Shown here: positions 37,723 to 47,988 of the stretch, piece after piece
Layout: every line of letters begins with the position of its first letter
Position numbering within the stretch: position 1 is the first letter of the stretch
Source of the DNA: Candidatus Tyloplasma litorale
GTDB lineage: Bacteria; Bacillota_I; Bacilli_A; Mycoplasmatales; Hepatoplasmataceae
DNA: 64,000 nucleotides
Direction: 5' to 3'
Assembly (NCBI GenBank): GCA_027943885.1
Contig: AP027078.1
Coordinates: 186,001 to 250,000 of the forward strand
The notes under the pieces: model-generated
The model's database searches: none
Told to the model about the DNA's origin: nothing
What the model saw: the letters and a program-made list of their open reading frames with translations, nothing else
Program-made: the position numbers and the translations under genes

Positions 37723-38151
37723 ATGATAAATAATTTAGTTTATAGTATACATAAAAGATTAAATGATATTAAAGGTGTTGAAAGAAAAATAATTTTATTT
37801 AATGGAAAAGATTTAAAAATTGAAATTAGTGAATCTAGAGAAGATATTTTTTTAATTGAAAAGCATTTATCTTTTCAATGGATATATAAAAAAGTTTTTA
37901 ATATTAGTAATTTTGATCATTTAATAAAATTTTCTTCTTTTAAACCTTATGGAACAACATCAGCTCAAAAAGAAAGAACTGCTATTTTTAAATCTTTATT
38001 ACAAGATTCAATTAATGAAAATGAATATCTTTATCTTGCTTATTATATTGGTGGAAAAGATAATGAAATAATAGCTTCAGAAATTGGAAAAATAAGTAAG
38101 GAAGATTATCAAAATCAAATTAAAATAATGAATAAATTTGAATCAAATTAA
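37723..38151 (+). CDS. Hypothetical protein, 142 aa
   Basis: Soluble alpha/beta-looking protein (KIILFNGKDLKIEISES; SFKPYGTTSAQKERTAIFKSLLQ). No motif recognised. An AAAGGA ribosome site stands about 10 nt before the ATG, and the gene is 24 nt behind the zinc-ribbon gene, so they probably share an mRNA. It is the last gene of the accessory region before conserved translation genes. Confidence 0.6.
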   Translation: MINNLVYSIHKRLNDIKGVERKIILFNGKDLKIEISESREDIFLIEKHLSFQWIYKKVFNISNFDHLIKFSSFKPYGTTSAQKERTAIFKSLLQDSINENEYLYLAYYIGGKDNEIIASEIGKISKEDYQNQIKIMNKFESN

Positions 38152-38153
38152 TA

Positions 38154-38159
38154 TATAAT
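38154..38159 (+). promoter_or_regulatory. -10 box of the infC operon
   Basis: TATAAT directly upstream of the long structured leader of infC. Confidence 0.6.
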
Positions 38160-38174
38160 TTAAAAGTAAATAGA

Positions 38175-38355
38175 TGAAAGAGAATTAGACTTCTCACCTG
38201 AGTAAGTACCATAGGTACCTGGGTAATAAACCATTAAAATAAATTAGTGTTTAAAATATATTAATTTTTAATTAATATATAATATATTTTAAAATCAATG
38301 TGTTTTATTACAAGTGATGTCTTTCTCTAATATAAAGGACATCACTTTTATTTAT
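38175..38355 (+). promoter_or_regulatory. L20-type autoregulatory leader with attenuator
   Basis: About 180 nt of untranslated leader before infC-rpmI-rplT. It has a GC-richer core (ACTTCTCACCTGAG, hairpin GTACC-ATA-GGTAC, CTGGGTAATAAACC) and ends in a terminator-like hairpin AAGTGATGTC/GACATCACTT (38312-38347) followed by TTTTATTTATTT. AGAGAA near 38180 can pair with TTCTCT in the terminator loop, a possible switch. In Firmicutes ribosomal protein L20 binds the infC leader and causes premature termination. Assignment rests on position and architecture. Confidence 0.65.
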
Positions 38356-38425
38356 TTACATTGTTACTACAAATATTAAATAAAAGATAATTTTATTTAA
38401 AAATATTATACGGAGGCTGATTAAT

Positions 38426-38992
38426 ATAGCTATCAAAATTAGAAAAAAATATCAAGGAAGACAAAGAGAAACTCATCGTGATTTTATCAATGAACAAATT
38501 AGAGGATATGAATTTTTAGTTATTTCACCTGAAGGTCAAAAATTAGGTGTTTTATCTAAAAAAGATGCTTTGGAAAAAGCTGCTGAATATGAATTGGATC
38601 TTGTTCTTATTAATCAAGGTAAAGATGGTAGACCATCTGTTGCTAAAATAATTGATTATGGTAAATTCAAATATGAAAGAAAGAAAAAAGAATCAGAATC
38701 AAAGAAAAATCAAAAAAATGTTGAAACTAAAGAAATTAGATTAAGACCAAATATTGATACTCATGATATTGATACTAAAATAAAACATGCAAGAGCCTTT
38801 CTTGAAAAAGGAAATAGAGTTAAAGTTTCCCTTGCCTTTAGAGGTCGGGAATTAGCTAATAAAGACATTGGTCGTGAAACTTTAAATAAATTTGTTCAAG
38901 CTTTAGCAGATATAGGAAAACCAGACAAAAATCCTAAATTAATTAATGGAAGATTTTTGGATGTTCTTATTATGCCAATTGCTAAAAAATAA
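38426..38992 (+). CDS. infC: Translation initiation factor IF-3, non-AUG start
   Basis: 188 aa if started at ATA. IF-3 binds the 30S subunit and checks start codons. Both domains are present: N-terminal NEQIRGYEFLVISPEGQKLGVL and C-terminal KEIRLRPNIDTHDIDTKIKHA...VKVSLAFRGRELA. No ATG exists near the expected N-terminus. Behind GGAGG (38412-38416) lie ATT (38420) and ATA (38426, 9 nt spacing). A rare AUU/AUA start is the known autoregulatory device of infC in other bacteria. Heads the infC-rpmI-rplT operon. Confidence 0.93.
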   Translation: MAIKIRKKYQGRQRETHRDFINEQIRGYEFLVISPEGQKLGVLSKKDALEKAAEYELDLVLINQGKDGRPSVAKIIDYGKFKYERKKKESESKKNQKNVETKEIRLRPNIDTHDIDTKIKHARAFLEKGNRVKVSLAFRGRELANKDIGRETLNKFVQALADIGKPDKNPKLINGRFLDVLIMPIAKK

Positions 38993-39021
38993 TAAAATAT
39001 TTTTATAAAAAGGAGTCAATT

Positions 39022-39210
39022 ATGCCAAAAATGAAGACAAAAAGTTCTGTTTCAAAAAGAATGAAAAGAACTAAATCAGGAAAAATTAAAAGAAATTCAT
39101 CAAAAACTTCTCACTTATTTGCAAATAAAACTACAAAGAACAAAAGACAAGCTAGAAAAGCTTCATATTTATCTAAAGGTGATGCTGATAGATACAAAGA
39201 CATTGTCTAG
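39022..39210 (+). CDS. rpmI: Ribosomal protein L35
   Basis: 62 aa, basic, MPKMKTKSSVSKRMKRTKSG start and the GDADRYKDIV end are typical for bL35. A strong AAAAAGGAG ribosome site precedes it. It lies between infC and rplT as in nearly all bacteria. Confidence 0.97.
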   Translation: MPKMKTKSSVSKRMKRTKSGKIKRNSSKTSHLFANKTTKNKRQARKASYLSKGDADRYKDIV

Positions 39211-39236
39211 TGTTTATGAAGAAAGGAATTTAGAAA

Positions 39237-39596
39237 ATGGCAAGAGTAAAATCAGGTGTTACAAAAAGAAGAAGACACAAAAAGATCTTAAAACTAGCTA
39301 AGGGTTACTATGGACATAAACATATTGGTTATAGAACTGCTAAAGAACAAGTAAGACAATCTAGAGAATATGCCTTTAGAGATAGAAAACAAGTAAAAAG
39401 AGATATGAGAAAACTGTGAATTAAAAGAATTAACGCAGGGACAAGAATATATGATATGTCTTATTCTCAATTTATGAATGGACTTAAAAAAGCTAATATT
39501 GAAATGAACAGAAAAATGTTAGCTGATATTGCTGTTAATGATATTGAACAATTTGGATTATTAGTTCAAGAAGCAAAAAAATCATTAAGCAAATAA
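39237..39596 (+). CDS. rplT: Ribosomal protein L20
   Basis: 119 aa, [38 protein letters not shown] and the C-terminal RINAGTR...LADIAVND are diagnostic of bL20, which organises early 50S assembly and (family knowledge) represses its own operon through the leader at 38175-38355. One UGA Trp codon at 39418. AAAGGA ribosome site. Confidence 0.97.
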
Positions 39597-39606
39597 TAAA
39601 ATGTAG

Positions 39607-39647
39607 CAATTTTAACAAAAATAATAGTTTGTTAAAATTGTTTTTTT
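39607..39647 (+). terminator. Terminator of the infC operon
   Basis: 13-bp stem CAATTTTAACAAA/TTTGTTAAAATTG then T7. Confidence 0.9.
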
Positions 39648-39708
39648 AATTTAATATTTTCTTTTTTTATAAAAAAGTATAATTATTTATGAGGAGATTT
39701 ATAATAAA

Positions 39709-40803
39709 ATGTCAAAAATAAATGAAGAATTAATAAAAAATAGTATTAAATACTCTAATTTAGATGGTATTTCTTCTAGAGAAGAAGAAATAGTTAATGC
39801 TATTAAAGAAGATTTACAAAATATTGATGGTCTTAAATTTGAAAGAGATAACTTGGGATCATTAGCTGTAATCAAAAAATCAAAAGTTGAAAATGCACCT
39901 ACAATAGCAATTTATACACATATGGATGAAGTTGGATTTATGATTAATCATATTACACCAGAAGGATTCATTAAATTTTCACCTATTGGTGGATGATGAG
40001 GGCATGTTGTTTTAGCTCAAAAATTAAAAATAACAACCTCTGAAGGTAAAGAATTTATTGGGGTTGTTGGGTCAACACCTCCCCACTTAATGAATAGAGA
40101 AGCAATGCAAAAAGTTCTATCTATTGACTCAATGTTTATCGATTTAGGTTTAGATAAAAAAGAAGAGGTTGAAGCATTAGGGATTCAAGTTGGGGATATG
40201 ATTACACCATATCAAGAAACAGCTTTTAAATCTGTTAATGAAAATAGAGTGATTGGTAAAGCACATGATAATAGAATCTCAGTTGTTGCAGGAATTAATA
40301 TTATGAAGCAACTTGCTGAATTGGAATTAGATACAAACTTTATTTTTGTTGGAACAACACAAGAAGAAGTGGGGTTAAGAGGAGCTAGAACTTCTGCATT
40401 TAAGTGAACACCTGATGTTGCATTTGCCATTGATGTTACATTTTGTTATGCAACACCAGGAATGAAACAATCATCTACTAAATTAGGAAGTGGTCCTGCA
40501 TTATCATTATTTGATTCTTACACAATTGCTAATAAAAAATTAATGAATTTAGTTGAAAAGGTTGCTAAAGAGGCAGAAGTTAAATACACTTATGATTCAA
40601 TGACTGGAGGAGGAACTGATGCTGGAGCTGTTCAATTAGCAAAAGACGGAGTTAAAGCAATGACTATTTCAATTCCTTCAAGATATATGCATTCACATAA
40701 CTCAATGATTGATGTTCACGATGTAAAAGAAGTTTCAAAATTAGTGGTTGAATTTGCTAAAAAATTTAATAAAGAAACTTTAAAAGGAATTAGTTTTCAC
40801 TAA
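39709..40803 (+). CDS. M42-family glutamyl aminopeptidase-like metallopeptidase
   Basis: 364 aa. Metal and catalytic motifs of the M42 family: THMDEVGFM (His/Asp), KAHDNR (bridging Asp), TTQEEVGLRGA (Glu-Glu), FAIDVTFC (Asp) and SRYMHSHNSMI (His). These dodecameric cytosolic enzymes trim peptides. Preceded by GAGGAG. It starts a run of closely spaced genes through the MATE transporter. Confidence 0.92.
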
Positions 40804-40808
40804 ACAAA

Positions 40809-41663
40809 ATGACTTTTAAATTAAAAAAAGATACTAAATATATTTTTGCAACTGATTTAGATGGAACTTTTTTAACATCATTTGTTCATTCTTTACATAT
40901 AGATTCTTATGAAATGATTGAAAAAATAAAGGAAAATGGACATCATTTTGTAATTGCAACAGGTAGATCATGATGATGAACAAAAACAATTTATGAACAA
41001 ATAGGTTCAATTGATGCATCAATTCATTTTTCAGGGGCAATTGTTCATCATCCTAGATTAGATAATTTTAATGAATTTAGATCTTCTATTTCTCAAATAA
41101 TTATTAAAAATATGTTGAAAAAAATAGATGTTTGATCATTTGCAACTAGAACTCAAGCTGTTGGTCGTAAATTTCATGCAACTTGAAGCAAAGGTGATGA
41201 TGTTAATAAATTATTTTTTAATTGTTATGAATATATCATTGAATATGAAAAATCAAAAAATTCAGAACCTGAACTTCTTGCCAAAATTGCCAGGGAAATG
41301 GGTGAAGGTTATGTATATAGAGTTTGAAATTTATTTGGTGAATCTGAAAGAAAATGCATTATTATCTCTCCTAAAGGCACTTCAAAATCTGAAGGATTAA
41401 AAAAAGTTGCTGAATACTATGAAATACCAAAGGAAAATGTGGTTTATTTTGGTGATAATATTAATGATTTAGATGCCCTTGAATGAGCAGGTTATTCTTT
41501 TGCTCCATCTAATGCTCTAGAAGTTGCTAAAGAAACAGCTGATGAGGTTTTAAAACTTTCATGTGAAGAAGGAGCTGTTCCTAAAAAAATAATTGAACTT
41601 ATTAATGAACAAAATGGACAAACAAAATGAAAGAAATTCACTCACCACAAAACAAATACATAA
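40809..41663 (+). CDS. Cof-type HAD-superfamily phosphatase
   Basis: 284 aa. Motif I FATDLDGTFL, GRSWWWTKTIYEQ after motif II, motif IV VVYFGDNINDLDALEWAG. The apparent early end at TGA 41628 is a Trp codon; the real stop is at 41661, giving a 37-nt overlap with the SpoU gene. Substrate unknown. Same family as the protein at 6400 but clearly different in the cap. Confidence 0.88.
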
Positions 41664-42370
41664 AAAAATTAGCAAAGTTAAATACTAAAAATGATATTTT
41701 ACAAAAAGGCATCTTTTTAGTTGAAGGTAAAAATTTAGTTTATGAAGCAATAAAAGAAGGAATTGTTAATAATTTATTAACTACTGATCTATCTGTTTAT
41801 GAAGATGAAAAAAACCTTCACAAAACATTAGTTAATCCTAGAGTCATTTCTAAATTATCTAAAAACAAAACCAATAGAGGTATTATTGCTGTTTGTAATT
41901 ACAAACCAACACCTATTGAATTAGAAAACTTTGATAAAATAATTGTTTTAGAAAATATTAATAATCCTGGTAACTTAGGAACAATAATTAGAACAGCACT
42001 TGCATTTGGATTTGAGGCAATTGTGACATTAGGTGATTCTGTATTTGCTTTTAATGATAAAGTTATAAAAGCATCACAAGGAGCAGTTTTTAAAATGCCA
42101 ATTCTTCAATTACATAATTTTGAATTATTAAATCAATTTACACCTTATCGTTTCACTCTTTCTAGTGAATCTCATAATATTGATAAATTAGAAATAAAAG
42201 AAAAAAAATTTGCTTTAGTTTTTGGAAATGAAGCAAATGGATTAACAAGAGAACTGCTTTCTAGTTGAGAAGGTAAAGATGTTAAAATATTAATTAATGA
42301 AAAAGTAGAATCTTTAAATTTAGCAATAGCTGCTTCAATAGCTATTAATAAATTTAAAAATATAAAATAG
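41627..42370 (+). CDS. SpoU/TrmH-family RNA 2'-O-ribose methyltransferase
   Basis: 247 aa. N-terminal substrate-binding domain (IFLVEGKNLVYEAI) and SPOUT core with the trefoil-knot motifs LENINNPGNLGTIIRTA, ALVFGNEANGL and VESLNLAIAASIA. RNA target (tRNA or 23S rRNA) not determinable. Overlaps the preceding HAD gene by 37 nt. Confidence 0.93.
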
Positions 42371-42390
42371 AAAATAAAAGGAAAAAAATT

Positions 42391-42699
42391 ATGGCTCAAA
42401 AAGTAAATATAAATGAAGCAACTGAATTAATTAATTCAGGAGAAAAGGTGATTATTGATTTTTTTGCAACTTGATGTGGCCCTTGTCAAATGTTATTACC
42501 AATATATGATGAAATTTCTATAGAATTACATGATGTCAAAATGGTTAAAATTGATATTGATGAAGAACCAGATTTTGCATCAAATAATGGTATTACAAGT
42601 GTTCCAACAATTGTTGCTTTTAAAAATGGAAAAGAAGTTTCTAGAGTTTCTGGTTTTAGAAATAAAGAAGATTTAATTAGTTTTATTAAAGGAATATAA
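42391..42699 (+). CDS. trxA: Thioredoxin
   Basis: 102 aa with the redox site ATWCGPC and the cis-Pro motif GITSVPT. Reduces protein disulfides in the cytosol with thioredoxin reductase. AAAAGG ribosome site; pheS begins 1 nt after its stop. Confidence 0.96.
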
Positions 42700-42700
42700 A

Positions 42701-43735
42701 ATGTTAAATGAAATCAATCAAAAGATTGAGGATTTAAAAAATGAAATTCAAAAAGTTAATGATTTAGAAGAATTAAAGCAAATAAAAGCTAAATATCTAT
42801 CTAAATCTTCTTTTTATAATAAATTAAAGAACTCAATCAAAATAGCAGAAAACAAAAAGGAAATAGGACAATGAATTCAAACCTATACATTAGGAATCAA
42901 TTCAATATTAAATAATAAAAAGGAAGAATTGGAAAATTCCTTTTTCCTAGTAAGTAGAGATAATCCTCTTTTTAAATCCAAAAAGCGGATAAACATTGAA
43001 AAAAAGAAGGGTATTATTCATCCTTTAACTTTAGTTTCAATTCAAGTAATGGAATTTTTTGATAAATTAAACTATCATTATGCACATAGTATTGAACTTG
43101 AAGAAGAAAAATATAATTTTGATATTTTAAATTTGGGTGTTGATCATCCAGCACGGGAAATGCAAGATACATTTTATTTAAGTGATGGTAAATTATTAAG
43201 AACACATGCAACAAATATGTCTGCAAGAGAACTTGTTAATTCTAAAGATGATAAATATAGATCATATTCAATTGGTCCAGTTTTTAGAAATGATGATAAT
43301 GATGCTACACATTCATTTCAATTTTCACAAATTGATATTTTTAATAATGGAAATAATATGAATGTTTCTAATTTAAAATGAACTTTAAATGAATTAATGA
43401 AATTTATTTTTGAAAAAAATTTAGATACAAGATATAGACCATCTTACTTTCCATTCACAGAACCTTCTTATGAAGTTGATGTTCAATGTCCACATTGTCA
43501 AGGAAATAAGTGTAGAATTTGTTCACACACAGGATGAATTGAAGTTTTGGGTTCAGGAATGTTTTCCCCAATTGTATTTAAAAATGCTGGGAAAAATCCT
43601 GATCAATCACAAGGATGAGCAGCTGGAATAGGTGTTGAAAGAATAGCAATGATGAAATGACCAATTACAGATATTCGTGATTTTTATAATAATGATATTA
43701 ATTTCCTAAGAAACTTCAAAGGAGAAGAAAATTAA
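42701..43735 (+). CDS. pheS: Phenylalanyl-tRNA synthetase alpha subunit
   Basis: 344 aa. N-terminal coiled coil, then class II motifs: motif 2 [11 protein letters not shown]...[20 protein letters not shown], and motif 3 [13 protein letters not shown]-like ([12 protein letters not shown]). Forms an alpha2-beta2 enzyme with PheT, whose gene begins 2 nt later. An unusual [17 protein letters not shown] stretch lies near motif 3, where most PheS have a C(G)CxxxGC zinc-like insert in this group. Confidence 0.95.
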
Positions 43736-43737
43736 TT

Positions 43738-45675
43738 ATGAAATTTTTACTTAATGAATTAAATAAATATGTTAATATTAAAAACAAAACAAAGGAAGAA
43801 ATCATTGATATTTTTACCAAACTTGCCTTTGAAGTTGAAGATATTTATCCTGCTGCTCAAATAAAAGGAGCAATTTTAACAAAAGTAGAAAATTGTAAAA
43901 AACATCCTAATGCAGATACATTATCATATTTAAATACAAAAATAAAAGGTGAAGAATTAGAAGTTGTTTGTGGTGGAGCGAATATTAAAAATGGTCAAAT
44001 TGTTGCTCATGCTATTCCTGGATCAATTGTTGGCAAAATTAAAATGGCACCAAAATCATTAAGGGGTATTGTTTCTAATGGAATGATTCTTTCTATAGGG
44101 GAAATAGCAGGATTAGATAAGAAAGTAATTGAAGATGATGCTAAAGAAGATATTTTTGTTTTCCCTGAAAATACTAAATTAGATTCAAACATTATTGAAT
44201 TACTAGAATTAACAGGTGATGTTGTTGATTTATCAATCTTACCTGATAGACAATATGCTGCTTCTTATTTTACAATGGCACGAGAAATAGCAGGTCATCT
44301 TAATCAAGAATTATCTTTTCAAATAAAAGATATTGAAAGAGAATCAGAAACTCAAACTAACTTAGTTTTAGGTAAAGATGCTCATTCATTACATGTGACC
44401 AATGTTTTATTAAATAGAGATATTAAAACACCATATTGAATTAAAAGAATTTTGTATCATGCTGGAATGAAACCTTCTAATGATATTGAAGATATTGTTA
44501 GATATTCAATGTTAATGACAGGAGCAATAACATACATTGTAGATCGTCAAGAGGAATTTAAATTAGATGATCGTAAATTAAATGAAATCGATATTTTTAA
44601 TTCTCAAGCATTATTGACAGAAAATAAAAAGGTTTCTTTTGTAACTATAGGTTCTAATAAAAGAAGTAATTTTGTTAATGAAAAAAATTTAAATAAAGAT
44701 TTTGGAATGAGAGCTATAAAAGGAACAACAACTGAAGCTGCTTTATTAACTTCAAAATTTATTTTAGAAGTTGCTGCAGAAGCTGGTTTTATTAAATCTG
44801 CTTCAACAACAGTGTCTAAGATTATTGAAAACAATAAAACTTTTGAAATTGAAGATTCTTATATTTTTAACTATTTAGGTGTTGAATTTGATTTAAAACC
44901 AGTTATTGATAAATTAAATAAAATTGGAATTACAAAAGAGGGAAATACATATAAAATACCTTCTTATAGAAAAGATATTGAATTTAAAGCTGATGTAGTT
45001 GAAGAAATTGCAAGATTTTATGGTGTTGAAAATATTGAACCTAAAAATTACAAAATAACTAATGACAAAGTGAAACCAGAAATACATAAAAATGCAATGG
45101 TTAATATAACTAATGAACTAGTTAAATATGGTTTTCTTGAAGCAAAAACTTACCAATTAATTACTGAGGAATTAGCTAAAAAATACAATATCTGAAATAT
45201 GAATGAATTTGTCAAATTAAGAGAAGATTATTCAGTTGATTATAATACTTTACAAACTTCACTATTTAATGGATTATTGGAAACATTTAAATTAAATCAT
45301 CGTAATTTTCATAAAGATTTAAGATTTTTTGAAATTGGAAATGTTTATCATAATAAACAACCAGTTTATACATTAGGCCTAATGCATAATGAATTTATTT
45401 ATGAACAAGAACCAATTTTAGCAACTAAGGAATTAGTTTTAAAAGCAATTGAAGCAATTAAAGGTAATATATCAAAATTAACTTTTGAAGAAACAAATGT
45501 TAAAATTTTTAACAAATATGTTTCTGCTAAAATAAATTATGATGGAAAATTAATTGGATTAATTGGAGAAATTCATCCATCAATTTTAAGAGAAAATAAA
45601 TTTATTAGATTAGATAAAATTAAAACAAAAATTTATTATGCCGAACTCCAAATAGAAAGTTTATTACGTGAATAA
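43738..45675 (+). CDS. pheT: Phenylalanyl-tRNA synthetase beta subunit lacking the FDX-ACB domain
   Basis: 645 aa, against about 790-800 in the usual family. N-terminal tRNA-binding OB domain (ILTKVENCKKHPNADTLSYL, VVCGGANIKNGQIVAHAIPG), a B3/B4 region, B5 and the catalytic-like core (EIGNVYH..., IGEIHPSIL) are present. The chain stops at AELQIESLLRE, exactly where the core ends, so the C-terminal anticodon-binding-fold FDX-ACB domain is absent. The B3/B4 segment (IVRYSMLMTGAITYIVD) departs from the usual N-V-T-N-Y-V-MLE-GQP-H-FD pattern, which suggests weakened editing. Stop overlaps the next gene. Confidence 0.93.
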
Positions 45676-47191
45676 TACAAAAGAAATTAATATAAATCAA
45701 AATACAATTCAACAAAATATTGAAGAAGATAGAGGGACTCATAAATTTGATGAAGGAAAAGTCCTTTCAATATTATTAAAAACAGCTTTACCAATTGTTA
45801 TATTAATGTTATTTAATTCAGCATATGCATTTGTGGATTCGTTAATGTCTTCAACATATGTTAATTATGGAACAATTACAGATTCATCAGGACATGATGT
45901 TATTTTAAATGGTGGAACATCTATTGGACTTATATTTCCATTAATGAATATTTTAGTAGCATTTGAAATTATTTCTGCTGTTGGTATTGGTTTAGCTTAT
46001 ACTCAATCTATATCTCAAAAAAAATATGCAGAAGCAAGACAAAGACATAATGAATCAATGACAATGACAATTTTCATTGGGTTAATTATTCTTCTTGTTA
46101 TCATCATAATTGGTATTCCTTATTTACTAACTGTCTCTGGAAATTGACAAGAAAAACATTGAGCAGACAAAACCCATGAAATGATTTGAGATGGTTATTT
46201 CTATATGGTTATTCTTGGTATTTCTTTTATTCCGATGCAATTACAACAAACTTATGTAAGAGTCTTAAGAGCAGAAGGTAAAGGAGATATTGCAGCAATA
46301 ATTCCAATTTTTACTCTTCCTATAAATATTCTTTTTGATTGAATATTTATGCATCATTTTCAATGAGGATTAAAAGGAGCAGGATTAGCAACATTAATTG
46401 CTTCAACATCTGGATTGGTAATGATGTGAGCTTATGTAATTTATAAGGGTAAATCTGATGCATTGGTCATTAAATTTGAATTACCTAAAATGAGATTACA
46501 TCGTGAAATTGCTTTAGTTATTTTTATTTTTGCAACAGGTTCATTTTTTAGAAGAATATTTGATAGTATTACATTAATCACTTTAACATCATATATAGGT
46601 AATTTAAATGTTCATGATGATCTTAGTCAAGTTGCTAATTGAACTGGTTCCTGAACTGTCATCACCAGATGTATTAATATGGGTATAATGTTAGCATTAG
46701 GAGTTGCTCAAGCAATGTCTATGCTTATATCTTACTATGTATCATCTAATCAAAATGAAAAATTAAGTGACACACTTAAATATGGAATTATATCTATGGC
46801 ATTTTGTTCTTTATTTACATTTATTCTTTTATTTAGTTTACAAGACGTTTTATTTAGTGCTTATTCTGATATTAAATATGGATTTGCATGATTTAATGAA
46901 ATAAGTATTGCATTCATTTTATCATTAATTTATTCAATTCCATTATCTTTACAACCTGCTGCTGTAATGTTTTATGCTGGTATGAAAAAACCAAAATTAA
47001 CACTTCTACATTCATTATTATTTAATGGTTTATTATTATTATTTGCTTCATTAGGATTAGTTATTAATTTACAAACAGGAGCACCATTGGCATTATTTGG
47101 TTCATTAACAATTGGTTCAATAATTGCTTTCATTATTGTTATGTCTATTTTTAGAAATAGGTATGTAAATTTAGTAAAAATAAAATTATAA
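45668..47191 (+). CDS. MATE-family efflux transporter
   Basis: 507 aa with about 12 hydrophobic segments in two halves. The start of the first helix (LKTALPIVILMLFNSAYAFVDSL) and QQTYVRVLRAEGKG followed by GLKGAGLATLIAS match MATE (NorM/DinF-like) proteins that export cationic compounds. GTG 45668 is the only suitable start before the first helix and overlaps the end of pheT. Read with several UGA Trp codons. Confidence 0.88.
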
Positions 47192-47251
47192 AAATAATAT
47201 ATAATTTATAAGTATTAACTAAGAAAAAAGTTATTAAAAAGGAGAAATAGT

Positions 47252-47434
47252 ATGCCAATTCCATTTAGAAGAACTTCTAAAACTAGAAAAGCCAAAAGAA
47301 GAACTCATCAAAAAGCTGAAATGCCTACTACACAAATGTGTGAAAACTGTGGTGCAAATATTAAACCACATACTGTTTGCAAAAATTGTGGATATTACAA
47401 GGGTAAACAAGTTATAAAAGCTAAAGATGAATAA
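47252..47434 (+). CDS. rpmF: Ribosomal protein L32
   Basis: 60 aa: MPIPFRRTSKTRKAKRRTH and the zinc-binding CENCG...CKNCG pairs typical of bL32. AAAAGGAG ribosome site. Overlaps nusB by 8 nt. Confidence 0.97.
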   Translation: MPIPFRRTSKTRKAKRRTHQKAEMPTTQMCENCGANIKPHTVCKNCGYYKGKQVIKAKDE

Positions 47435-47828
47435 TAATGAAAAGGGTCCCCTTCAAAATAGAAAAGAAAGAATTTTCTTTTTTTATAAATTTTATTTACA
47501 AGGTGCTGATCTTAATAAAAAAGAAGAATTATTATTAGAATTAAAAGAAAATTTAGAAAAAAACCAAATTCAATTTATTGTAAAATGCTTAGAACATTTT
47601 GATGAAATAGAAACAGAATTAAAAAAACATTTACCAAATAATTGAGAATGAAGCCGATTTAATATTGTTGAAAAAGCTATTATTTTCAATGCAACATCTG
47701 AAATATTAATTGCTCATAATAAAAAAGCAATTATTATTAATGAATCAATTGAATTTGCTAAAAAGTATTGTGGTAAAAAATCACAATCATTGATAAACGG
47801 AATAATAGATAAAATAGAAGTAAATTAG
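47427..47828 (+). CDS. nusB: Transcription antitermination factor NusB
   Basis: 133 aa, all-helical. N-terminal RIFFFYKFYLQGAD, and the C-terminal RFNIVEKAIIFNATSEIL...AIIINESIEFAKKYCGKKSQSLINGIIDKI is the NusB signature. With NusE (S10) it binds boxA in rRNA transcripts. Starts inside the rpmF stop region. Confidence 0.9.
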
Positions 47829-47846
47829 TATACTTCTATTTTTTTA
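47813..47846. terminator. Terminator after nusB
   Basis: 10-bp stem AATAGAAGTA/TACTTCTATT and T run; stop codon inside. Confidence 0.8.
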
Positions 47847-47872
47847 TTTTAAAACATTATATTTAACATATT

Positions 47873-47988
47873 AGTATATACATTATTTTTTTTACTAAAT
47901 AAAAAATATACATATATTTTATAAGCATAAGTAATATTTAATATCAAAATATAATTTAATTATATTAAAATGAAAGGAGAAATATTAA
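47873..47988 (+). promoter_or_regulatory. Promoter region of PTS gene with AT palindromes
   Basis: Contains GTATATAC (47873-47880) and a near-palindrome AAAATATACATATATTTT about 30 nt further on, both sharing TATAC, then AAAGGAG before the ATG. They could be operator sites of a sugar-responsive repressor; weak evidence in AT-rich DNA. Confidence 0.3.
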
